Source of the DNA: Limnovirga soli
GTDB taxonomy: Bacteria; Bacteroidota; Bacteroidia; Chitinophagales; Chitinophagaceae
Assembly (NCBI RefSeq): GCF_013106755.1
Contig: NZ_WHPF01000008.1
Location: 124,001 to 188,000 of the forward strand
Length of the DNA stretch: 64,000 bases
Reading direction: 5' to 3'
In this document: positions 8,296-16,400 of the stretch, in pieces
Numbering within the stretch: the stretch's first letter is position 1
Layout of the letters: each line of letters starts with the position of its first letter
Translations under genes and position numbers: made by a program
The notes under the pieces: model-generated
The model's database searches: none
Told to the model about the DNA's origin: nothing
What the model saw: the letters and a program-made list of their open reading frames with translations, nothing else

Positions 8296-8889
8296 ATGTT
8301 TCATAGGGACCTGCTTATTACCTGGGGTGGAATTTTTAGAAAATATCAAAAAGACCAAACCATCTTTTATGAAGGGGATAAAGCCATGTTTTATTACGAG
8401 GTAATTGAGGGCAGCGTGAAAATGGTAAACATCAATGAGGATGGTAAAGAATTTATACAGGGAATATTTAAATGTGGCGAAAGTTTTGGAGAACCGGTAT
8501 TGCTGATTGATGAGCCTTACCCGGCATGTGCAGTTGCAAATGAAGATTGTGTGCTGATAAGGATAACAAGGGAAAGCTTTGTGCAGTTGCTGAAAGAATA
8601 TCCTGACATTCATCTCAGTTTTACCCGGATACTGGCCAAGCGGCTGTACAATAAATCCCTTATGTCGAAAGAGATTTCTAGCTACGGCCCCGAGCACAGG
8701 ATTGAAACCCTTTTACATATACTCAAAAAAAATATCAACCCATTAAATGTTAATAAATTAAAAGTCGATTTATCAAGGCAGCAGATTGCCGATATGACGG
8801 GATTACGTGTTGAAACTGTTATACGTTGTATGAAAAAAATGCAGGAGAAAGGAATACTCAATATTGAAAAAGGAAAAGTTTACTACTAG
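8296..8889 (+). CDS. Crp/Fnr family transcriptional regulator
   Basis: The 197-residue protein has a cyclic-nucleotide-binding-type beta roll (about 15-115, with FYEGDKAMFYYEVIEGSVK and GESFGEPVLL). A C-terminal winged helix follows whose recognition region is LSRQQIADMTGLRVETVIRCMKKM (158-181). There is no N-terminal cluster of four cysteines, so it is not a classical [4Fe-4S] Fnr. It could sense NO through haem, as Dnr/NnrR types do, but no ligand residue can be named. It is divergent from the cytochrome c-nosZ block and flanked by two matching palindromes. This makes it the likely regulator of the nos genes and of the next gene. Confidence 0.92.
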   Translation: MFHRDLLITWGGIFRKYQKDQTIFYEGDKAMFYYEVIEGSVKMVNINEDGKEFIQGIFKCGESFGEPVLLIDEPYPACAVANEDCVLIRITRESFVQLLKEYPDIHLSFTRILAKRLYNKSLMSKEISSYGPEHRIETLLHILKKNINPLNVNKLKVDLSRQQIADMTGLRVETVIRCMKKMQEKGILNIEKGKVYY

Positions 8890-8912
8890 TATTCTACTAT
8901 TATTCTTTTATT

Positions 8913-8926
8913 ATGATTAAGGTCAT
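8913..8926. promoter_or_regulatory. Second Crp/Fnr-type palindrome
   Basis: ATGATTAAGGTCAT, the same ATGA-N6-TCAT form as at 8195, centred about 35 bp before the start of the histidine-rich membrane protein gene. Confidence 0.55.
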
Positions 8927-8953
8927 AGCGAATATTGAAACAGTCTTCTTGCT

Positions 8954-10198
8954 TTGTACTATATGAACGATAAAAAACTTTTTTTCAGCAAATGGATAAA
9001 AATCTCACTCTCTAATTTTTTAGTTGTTGCACTGGTGGGTGTATTACTGAGATATAAAATAAACTTCCCTCTTCCCTGGGTTAATTATAAATTTCTGTTA
9101 CATGCACATTCGCATTTCGCATTTGCAGGATGGATTACCCAAATATTAATGTCGCTCATTGTTCAGTTTGTTTATGAACATAACAGCAACGTTGGCCTAA
9201 CCCGTTACAAAAAAATATTTTGGGGTAATTTTGTCACTGCGTATGGAATGTTGTTTTCTTTTCCTTTCCAGGGATATGGGCTGTTCTCCATCATCTTTTC
9301 AACGCTGTCTGTTATCGTTTCGTATATTTTTATTGCATTCGTTTGGAAAGACCTTAAACATATAGCAGATATAGGTTACAGCAAAGCGTGGATTAAAGCA
9401 TCACTGCTTTTATATGCCATTTCTTCTGTAGGTCCTTTCTCCCTTGCGTATTTAATGGCCAATAAAATTTCCGGGCAGGACTTATATTTCGGATCTGTTT
9501 ATTTCTTCCTCCATTTTCAATACAATGGATGGTTTTTGTTTGCCTGCTTTGGGTTATTTTTCAACTACCTGCACAGAGCAGGGTTTTTAAATACAGCATT
9601 GTACAGCAAAAGGATATTCTATGTGTTATTTATTACCTGTTTCCCGGCTTATTTCTTATCAACCATGTGGATGGATTTACCCATTGCCATTCGCATTATA
9701 GCAACTGTAGCGGCTATTGCGCAACTAATCTCTTTGGTTTACATTTTTAAATTGTTTGTCCATACAAAAAAACTACTCAGTAATAACCTCAATACACTTA
9801 CAAAAAAATTATGGGGCATGGTGCTCATCGCTTTTGTAATTAAGCTGGTGCTTCAATGCCTTTCCACCATTCCATCTTTAAGCCAGTATGCATTTGGTTT
9901 CAGGCCGGTAGTAATCGGTTACCTGCATTTATCTTTTCTTGGTATCATCACCTTTTTTATTTTAGGTTATATTCAACAAGTTGTAACACTTAACCGTATT
10001 GGAGTATATACTTTTATTGTCGGGGTGCTTATAACAGAAATTACACTAATGCTACAAGGTTTTGAAAACATTGGCTTTAGTGCACTGCCATTTGCAAATT
10101 ATATACTTTTCATTGCATCAATAGTTATTACTGTTGGGTTAGGCTTTATAGTTATAAAAATCGTTAAGCCACAATTAAATAACCACTTTTCAAAATAG
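8954..10198 (+). CDS. Polytopic membrane protein with haem-copper-oxidase-like histidines
   Basis: A 414-residue, roughly 12-helix membrane protein. After the first helix it has HAHSHFAFAGW (50-60), resembling the helix II haem-ligand segment of oxidase subunit I-like proteins. Late in the chain is GYLHLSFLGIITFFILGYIQQ. It may be a NnrS-like or subunit I-like haem protein of nitrogen-oxide stress, but it lacks the full copper-ligand set that I could recognise, so it is unlikely to be a complete terminal oxidase or NO reductase. An in-frame start at 8963 (MNDKKLFF) is also possible. It follows the Crp/Fnr gene and has a matching palindrome just upstream, suggesting co-regulation with nos. Confidence 0.6.
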   Translation: MYYMNDKKLFFSKWIKISLSNFLVVALVGVLLRYKINFPLPWVNYKFLLHAHSHFAFAGWITQILMSLIVQFVYEHNSNVGLTRYKKIFWGNFVTAYGMLFSFPFQGYGLFSIIFSTLSVIVSYIFIAFVWKDLKHIADIGYSKAWIKASLLLYAISSVGPFSLAYLMANKISGQDLYFGSVYFFLHFQYNGWFLFACFGLFFNYLHRAGFLNTALYSKRIFYVLFITCFPAYFLSTMWMDLPIAIRIIATVAAIAQLISLVYIFKLFVHTKKLLSNNLNTLTKKLWGMVLIAFVIKLVLQCLSTIPSLSQYAFGFRPVVIGYLHLSFLGIITFFILGYIQQVVTLNRIGVYTFIVGVLITEITLMLQGFENIGFSALPFANYILFIASIVITVGLGFIVIKIVKPQLNNHFSK

Positions 10199-10290
10199 TT
10201 ACCAATACTCCTTTTGCAATTGCCGTTCATGCAATATGAAAACAATAAATTTTTTATATGCCATACTGTAAAGGTTATAATTATGCTTTA

Positions 10291-10381
10291 CTTGCCTCGC
10301 ACACTTGTGCGGTTGGATTGTTTATGGTGCTTTACCAAAGCGAAGATTATAGCGAAAGCTGTTGGCGGGGACGCCAACAGC
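10291..10381 (-). repeat. R20 dispersed repeat plus adjacent 10-bp-stem hairpin
   Basis: CTTGCCTCGCACACTTGTGC at 10291-10310 is a reverse R20 copy preceded by the usual CTTTA. At 10358-10381 GCTGTTGGCG and CGCCAACAGC form a perfect inverted repeat around GGGA. The gap separates two convergent genes. The hairpin has no T-run on the plus side, so terminator function is doubtful. Confidence 0.6.
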
Positions 10382-10397
10382 AGCGAAAAAAAATGGG

Positions 10398-11183
10398 TCA
10401 AATGCCTTTATTGGCAATACCATTGTTTGTAGCAGCTTTGGCACGGGTTTCAATTTTATACACTGCATCGTCAATAACCTTTCTGAGGTAGCCATCTCTT
10501 GTTTTTTTGTAAGCTTCTTTTAAAATCGGGATTGACTTTAATGTCCCAACAGTGGAAAGGGGCCCACAAATCATTCCTTTCATGTGTGTGCTGGTAATTT
10601 TGAATTCGTCTAGCAATATGTCCTCCACTTCAGGGTCATTTGTATTTGCTAGTGCTTTAATTGCTGCATGGCTTTCGTCACCTGTTCCTTCCTTTACAAG
10701 TATTTTAATTGGTTCAATATTATAAGTCGAATCTTTTATTACATCTCTAAGTCTCGATAAAATTGAAACTTTTGTTCTTTCATCGTCTTCCTGTTGAACT
10801 TTGTCAATTAGAAAGTTAAAAAGGTCTTTGTCATTGGTATTAGCACAAATACACGAAAGGCAGCAATAAATATACTTTCTAAAGTCTGAATATTTCTTAT
10901 CTGAAAGTAGTTTTAAAAGCTCTGTCTTGTCTTCTTGTGAATTTAGTTTGTCTGATTGTTGATATGCGTACCATGACTCCTTGTCCTCGCTGCAATAACT
11001 CAAATCAATTTTTCGCCTTTCTAAGATATGTTCAGAGTATACTTCATTGCTTGCCATTTTTGAGATTAAAAACTTCATACCATTCTTCTCCAAATTAGAA
11101 ATGAGTTCCTGTTTAGCAACTTCTAATTTCTTCTCAATTGTAAGAAGAATTTTGTCTTGATTTCGTCTAAATATGTTGAACAT
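10398..11183 (-). CDS. Uncharacterised protein with HEAT-like alpha-helical repeats
   Basis: I do not recognise a named family. The 261 residues begin with a charged helical or coiled-coil region (NQDKILLTIEKKLEVAKQEL). The second half reads as paired helices of HEAT type: SYRLRDVIKD-like, then AAIKALANTNDPEVEDILLDEF, and STVGTLKSIPILKEAYKKTRDGYLRKVIDDAVYKIE, where the P-I-L-K-E pattern recurs. There is no signal peptide or membrane span, so it should be cytoplasmic. HEAT repeats usually scaffold other proteins. It stands alone between convergent R20-containing sequence and an AT-rich spacer, with no operon partner to suggest a role. Confidence 0.65.
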   Translation of the reverse strand: MFNIFRRNQDKILLTIEKKLEVAKQELISNLEKNGMKFLISKMASNEVYSEHILERRKIDLSYCSEDKESWYAYQQSDKLNSQEDKTELLKLLSDKKYSDFRKYIYCCLSCICANTNDKDLFNFLIDKVQQEDDERTKVSILSRLRDVIKDSTYNIEPIKILVKEGTGDESHAAIKALANTNDPEVEDILLDEFKITSTHMKGMICGPLSTVGTLKSIPILKEAYKKTRDGYLRKVIDDAVYKIETRAKAATNNGIANKGI

Positions 11184-11564
11184 AGGAGGGTATTAATAAA
11201 GTTGCTTACAATTCAAAAATAGCCGAACTAAATACCCTTTCCAAAAAAACTGAGTTATTGATAACCAATGTTTTTATAGTGCGTTTTTTAAAATAGGTGG
11301 TGCGTTATTTTTTTACCATTAATATTCGCCTTTTTCCATAAGGCGTCAATGGGTTTTATACTTTTTACCAATGGTGGTTTAGGATGGTACAAGTACCCAA
11401 CACTGCAAGGGATTGGCGCATAATTGCGGCAGAGTGGGTGGGCGGGCCTTTGGGGTGATCTCTTTAACAATTCTAATCCTCCGCGCTAACTCCATTCACA
11501 GAAAGGTATTTATTATAAGTTCCAGGTCACCCTTCGGGAGGCCCGGAACAAGGGGGATAATTCC
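11184..11564. other. Non-coding spacer with GC-rich hairpin-prone patch
   Basis: No convincing gene is seen between the HEAT-like gene and the tandem repeat. About 11440-11560 is notably GC-richer than its surroundings and includes CCCTTCGGG inside flanking TTCC and GGAA, which could fold as a short hairpin. No tRNA or other known RNA could be recognised. Confidence 0.4.
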
Positions 11565-11774
11565 GTAATTAGTGGTATGTATTTAATATTATATACTAAT
11601 AGCAAGGTAATTAGTATCTTGCATTTAATATTATATAGTAATATTTAGGTAAGTAGTGTTCCGCATTTAATTTTATATATTAATATCCACGCAAGTAGTA
11701 TTCCGCATTTAATGCAATACGGTAATTGCTACATAATTAGCATAGTGTATTTAATGCAATACCCATATGGCAAT
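11565..11774. repeat. Five diverged 42-bp tandem repeats
   Basis: Units begin at 11565, 11607, 11649, 11691 and 11733. Each opens with a GTAATTAGT-like block and has a CATTTAAT-like block (TATTTAAT, GCATTTAAT) at unit positions 15-23. Units 1-3 continue with a TATAT-rich stretch; units 4-5 continue with GCAATAC. The constant 42-bp period is four helical turns, so similar blocks would face the same side of the DNA. The array ends about 150 bp before the following orphan gene. Confidence 0.85.
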
Positions 11775-11835
11775 TTTTAATTTTCAACTATAAAAGTCTA
11801 TACTTGCCATGGCATTAAAAAGCAATTAAAAATTG
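11771..11835. repeat. 12-bp inverted repeat upstream of orphan gene
   Basis: CAATTTTTAATT (11771-11782) and AATTAAAAATTG (11824-11835) are exact reverse complements separated by 41 bp. The pair overlaps the end of the 42-bp tandem array and lies 90-150 bp before the orphan coding region at 11923. An operator or RNA stem are both possible. Confidence 0.5.
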
Positions 11836-11922
11836 TAAAATCCTGCCTAATACATTTATAAAATTTATGGCTATTTTTTAAATTAGAATGTACAAATCAT
11901 TCTAACACTTAAAAAAAAACGT

Positions 11923-12633
11923 ATGTTAACGAAACAATTGCATCCCGATGCCGTAGTATCCGGCGGCACCCCTGCACCTGCCAAACCAATCAAAAAAGCT
12001 TACACCCCCATTGCAGATGCTGATTTTCTTACGGTAAGCCAAAAGGTAAGCACCTCCTGGGCAGCTAACCCGGCTATTACGCTTTTATGGATAGCCCAAC
12101 CCGTATTTAAAACAATGGTAGATGATTACAACGCTGCTTACAGCACCCGCCTAAAGGATGGCAGCGAGCGTCCTTCCCTAACCCAATCAATTGGCCAATT
12201 GGAAACACAAATGGATGCTGCTGTAGAACAAGTAAAAGTGTATATACAAAAGAAATTTAAAAAGCAAAATGCAGCGGCGCAATATGCACGTTATGGCATA
12301 CTGCACCAGGGTAGTGCCTACCGGTTTGCCCGTGATAGAGACAACCGCAAAACCAGTTTACCGTTAATGATAGACGCTATTGCCGCAGATGGTTTTGGTG
12401 CAGAAGAATATGGTACTGCTTTTTGGACAACCATGAAAACCAATTACGAAACAGCAGTGGCCACCGCCGGTAATACCGATGGTAAAGTAAGCACAAGCGT
12501 ATCCAGCAAAAACGAGCAAAAGAAAAATATTACCCAGGTAATGAATGCCCTGCGATTTGTTTTAAAAGGCAACTACCCCAATACCTACAAATCCATTTAC
12601 CGCGAATGGGGATGGCAAAAAGAAGATTATTAA
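11923..12633 (+). CDS. Uncharacterised 236-residue orphan protein
   Basis: I do not recognise this family. The product starts MLTKQLHPDAVVSGGTPAPAK, a flexible Pro/Ala-rich head with no signal peptide. Mostly helical, charged sequence follows (QLETQMDAAVEQVKVYIQKKFKKQNAAAQYARYG), and it ends with an aromatic/basic segment, YREWGWQKEDY. The coding sequence is clean, with good codon use and a strong rho-independent terminator 8 bp after the stop, so it is a real single-gene unit. Directly upstream is a 210-bp tandem repeat and an inverted repeat. A DNA-binding or phage- or cell-cycle-associated role is conceivable but unsupported. Confidence 0.7.
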   Translation: MLTKQLHPDAVVSGGTPAPAKPIKKAYTPIADADFLTVSQKVSTSWAANPAITLLWIAQPVFKTMVDDYNAAYSTRLKDGSERPSLTQSIGQLETQMDAAVEQVKVYIQKKFKKQNAAAQYARYGILHQGSAYRFARDRDNRKTSLPLMIDAIAADGFGAEEYGTAFWTTMKTNYETAVATAGNTDGKVSTSVSSKNEQKKNITQVMNALRFVLKGNYPNTYKSIYREWGWQKEDY

Positions 12634-12641
12634 ACACAAAG

Positions 12642-12666
12642 CCCTGCACACAGCAGGGTTTTTTTT
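12642..12666 (+). terminator. Rho-independent terminator of the orphan gene
   Basis: CCCTGC-ACACA-GCAGGG followed by eight T residues, 8 bp after the stop codon. Confidence 0.9.
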
Positions 12667-12696
12667 AACCAAACGCTATATCTTTTTTCAGCTTTA

Positions 12697-12716
12697 CTTG
12701 CGTGGCACCTTTGTAC
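12697..12716 (-). repeat. R20 dispersed repeat, variant
   Basis: CTTGCGTGGCACCTTTGTAC preceded by GCTTTA, a reverse copy with two changes, between two plus-strand orphan genes. Confidence 0.65.
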
Positions 12717-12840
12717 AGTTGGATTGTTTAAGTGTATTAATTAAGCAAGCGAGATAACTGGTTTGTAATAAATTTATTTGCAAGTAATTTAATTTGTAAT
12801 GTTAGTAATAAAGTACTAATTTTGTTTTAAATTAATTTAT

Positions 12841-13218
12841 ATGAGTACGATAATACAAACTCTGACATTTTTAAGGAATCAGCTTGTCTCGCAGCAAGTA
12901 ATGATTAATGATTCTATTTCTCGCATAGACTCAATCCTATTTGACGAACTTGAAAATGGTTCACAAGATATTTCAAAAATTACTAAAGTTCCTAAAGTTC
13001 GTAATGAGTTTCCAATAGGTACGCACACTAAGCGGGATAAATTGAAACATATTTTAAGAGAATCTGGTGTTCCAATGACTGCTAGAGAAATAAAAGAAAA
13101 TTTATTATTATATAATGAAGTGCTTCCTAATGTTGATCAAAGCTTAGTTAATCTCGAAAAGGATCGCTTAATAATTTCTTCCAATGAAAATGGGCGAAAG
13201 AAATATTCTATAAAATAG
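12841..13218 (+). CDS. Small protein with N-terminal coiled coil and C-terminal winged-helix-like domain
   Basis: The 125-residue product opens with a helical stretch (TLTFLRNQLVSQQVMINDSISRIDSILFDEL) suited to dimerisation. A linker rich in Lys and Pro follows. The C-terminal region KRDKLKHILRESGVPMTAREI, then NVDQSLVNLEKDRLIISSNENGRKKYSI, has the helix-helix-wing layout of winged-helix DNA-binding domains. It could be a small transcription factor; no named family is certain. It is AT-rich compared with its neighbours, which hints at a more recent arrival. It has no operon partner and is followed by an R20 repeat. Confidence 0.6.
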   Translation: MSTIIQTLTFLRNQLVSQQVMINDSISRIDSILFDELENGSQDISKITKVPKVRNEFPIGTHTKRDKLKHILRESGVPMTAREIKENLLLYNEVLPNVDQSLVNLEKDRLIISSNENGRKKYSIK

Positions 13219-13290
13219 TGAATTTCCCCTGCTTCTGGCCTTCCCGCCAACAACCTACGCTTCGATAAAAGCTCAATAAAGTATCCAACC

Positions 13291-13340
13291 GTACAAGAGT
13301 GCGACGCAAGTAAAGCTGCATTATTTGGCTACAGCCGGGC
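13291..13340 (+). repeat. R20 dispersed repeat with complete tail
   Basis: GTACAAGAGTGCGACGCAAG at 13291-13310, then TAAAGC and, about 23 bp on, GCCGGGC (13334-13340). This is a good example of the complete oriented element. It sits between convergent genes. Confidence 0.85.
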
Positions 13341-13380
13341 ACCCAATATTATTTAATGATAGATAGCCATGGGGTATAAA

Positions 13381-13413
13381 AAAAGAGGCCATTTTTTAGG
13401 TGGCCTCTTTTTG
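13381..13413. terminator. Bidirectional rho-independent terminator
   Basis: AAAAAGAGGCCA (13381-13392) pairs with TGGCCTCTTTTT (13402-13413). On the minus strand it ends the large T9SS protein gene, whose stop is 19 bp away. Confidence 0.85.
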
Positions 13414-13431
13414 GTGTTAAGATGGTTATGG

Positions 13432-16400
13432 CTACTCTTTTACCATTTTTAATACAATACGCTCCTTACCATTATTTACGGTAACCAGGTAAACGCCGTT
13501 GGTAAGTATATTTACCGGTATGGCTAAACGCTGCGTATTTACGCCTGTTTGTTGCCAGATGGTTTTACCTAAAAGATTGGTTATTGTAATGGCCATATTA
13601 CTGGTATTGCCGGTTATGTTTAATATGGCTGTGTTTTTTACCGGGTTAGGATAAATTACCGCCGCTAATGGCACCGCATAATTGAGCTGATTGGTGTTTG
13701 CAATGGCAGTAACCGCTGCCGCAGTTGTAAACTCAGGCCCCGAAACGATGGTGCTGGCAATAACGGGGTTGGTAGTAACGCAACCTGTTTGTACCCGCCA
13801 TTGATAGGTGGTAGCAACGGCTAATCCGTTTAGTGTTTTAGTATTGCCCACTTGCTGTATAATGTTCCATGCAGTAGTGCCTTTTTTACGGTATTGCAGT
13901 TGATAACCTACTGCACAGGTTACTTTATCCCAGCTAAGCTTTGCACTGGTGCCTGTTATATTGCTTACCGTCAGGTTGGCCGGTGGCGCACAACCCAGGT
14001 AAGTAACCGCCACTGTTGGCGATGTTGCACTGCAACCAAATGCATTGCTTACGGTAACAGCATAATTGCCTGCTGCGGTTACAACAATGGTTCGGGTAGT
14101 AGCGCCGTTACTCCATATATAACTGGTGTAACCTATGCCAGCATCCAGCGTTACTGTTTTGCCGGGGCAAAGATTGGTTATACTTCCTGTATACGTTATT
14201 AGGGGGGTTGGTTTGGCATTTACTGTTACTACAATAGCAGCGGATACTGCTGAACAGCCACCAGCATTGGTTGCGGTAACACTATAATTACCACTTGTTG
14301 TTACCATGATAGATGGGGTAGTAGCACCAGTACTCCATAAGTAACTGCTTCCGCCACTTGCCGTAAGTGTTAGATTATTGCCACTGCAAAAAGTGGTAGG
14401 CCCGTTTGCTGTAACGGTTAAGTTTGGTTTGGCATTTACGGTAACTACTGTTGGTGCCGATGTTCCGGTAAAGCCAGCAGCATTGGTTGCGGTTACCTTA
14501 TAATTGCCACTTGTTTTTACCCTAATGCTTTGGGTGGTTGCGCCATTAGACCATTGATAACCGGTATAAGCGGAGGCATAGCCAATACCCACTGCATCAA
14601 TTTCGTTCCATTCGGGAACTGCAGCAGAATTAAGTGCTATACGTATGGCTGCAACCGGGAATGCAGGCGTGGAAAAGCTGATACGTAGCTTGCGTGCCAC
14701 AGGTGGCTGTGGGGAAGCTGTTGCCGTATATACTATTTCGAATAAACCGGTATTGGGATTTTTAATGTAAACCGTATCTATGCTTCCTGGTGCATTTGTT
14801 TCGTAGATATCTATAAAGTTTATGAGTTTGGCATCTGCATAGCCCAGCTCCAGGTATTCACGGCTATTATCCGGATTTTCTGTTGCCCAGGCTTCGGCAA
14901 TATCTCCATAATTTGGATATACATTGGGTTGCCCAAGTGCCTTTTGTGCAGACCAGCCATTTGTTGAATACTGGCTGCTATAGCCAAGTACGGTATTGGC
15001 AAATTGGGTAGTAGTATCAATTGCCTGTACAGATAGTTGTACTGAATCGCCCTCGCAAAAGCTGGTTGGTCCGCTGGCAATAATAACCGGTGCAGGAATA
15101 TCATCGTTCTTAATAGTATCCGTTATAAAATTATTGGCACCAATACTATAATCACCACCTGTAACAAGGGCTATAGAAATGGTTTCATCTCCTTCAAAGC
15201 TGCTGTCTGCAATTGGGTCAATCTTAAGTATACTTTGTGCACTGCCTTTGGGTATAATGATGGTGCCTTGTATGCCATCAAAACCGCTACTGCTGTTTTG
15301 CCCTGCACTATAGGTAACTCCATAGTCTGTGGTGTAAGCAGCTGTACCGGCTATATTGTAATTTACACTTATGTCGTTTGCAGCAGCCTGACCAAGTGTA
15401 AAGAATACATCCATAGTACCGGGGGCATTTTCGTAAACAGACGATGTTGTTGCCGAAATATTAAGCGCATTTGCCCCGGTGCCTGCTGTAAAACTACCTG
15501 CTACAAAAAAGGTAGTATCGGTAGATGCTTTTACATTACCATATATATCGCTGATATTTTTCACAATTACACGGAAACTTTCACCGGTAAATGTGGCGAT
15601 ATTTTGCAGCGGAATAATTACCAGCTTATTGCCATAACCACTTATCTGTACCGGGATATTGCTGTTGTTCGACATGCGCTGCATGGATGCAATACCGCTG
15701 TTTAGGTTGCTGTTGTCAATATTTTCTGTGTAACTAAACGAGATAGCATCCCCGGTGCTATAGCTGTCATCAGTAGGCGCTGGTTTACCCAGCAGGGCAG
15801 GGGCAGTTCGGTCAATGATTCCGGTGGCCCGTTGGCTGTATACCACACCTGATGCACAATTCAACCGCATTCTAATGTTATACAAGCCATCTGCAAGTGC
15901 AGAAACATTCCAATTGATGATGCTGCCATTTGTGCCCGTACCCAATTGGCTTTGCGATAGGGAAGGCCCGTTTGTCCAGCTGCTTACGCCCTCTTTTGCA
16001 TATTCCAAAGTAACCGATTGCAGATTGGCAACTGTATAGCCATTAAACTGCACGGGAACAATATTGTTATCGCTGGCTTTAGCTATCCAGTTGTTTTGCG
16101 GACTGGTAAGAACAATATCGCTGCAAGGGCTAATGAAATAGGCCGAGATGAGTTGCGTTTTGCTGATATCGCTGCAAGTGGAAGAAAGTGTAAAGCTTAA
16201 GCCCTCATAAGAATACACATTTACAGAACTGTTTTTTCTTACAGTAACTGTTACTGTTACCTGGCTTCCCGAAGCGACGGTGTATTTAATTGGCTGACTT
16301 ACTACTGTACCCCCAATGCTTACCACCGCACCATTTGGATTACTGGACTGATTGAAACTGAGGTAATAGTCTCTGGTTTCGGTAGTATTGTTATTACCTA

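Noticed and set aside
8260-8697. A 145-codon antisense frame to the Crp/Fnr regulator
   Set aside because: It lies opposite a well-supported gene and shows no domain.
10358-10381. Hairpin GCTGTTGGCG/CGCCAACAGC as a rho-independent terminator
   Set aside because: A T-run does not follow on the plus side, and on the minus side the Ts precede the stem.
11288-11470. A 60-codon minus-strand frame in the spacer before the 42-bp repeats
   Set aside because: No family, no start signal, and basic-residue and proline-rich composition as in translated non-coding DNA.
11440-11560. GC-rich patch as an RNA gene
   Set aside because: No tRNA, tmRNA, SRP or RNase P pattern could be recognised; only short hairpin potential was seen.
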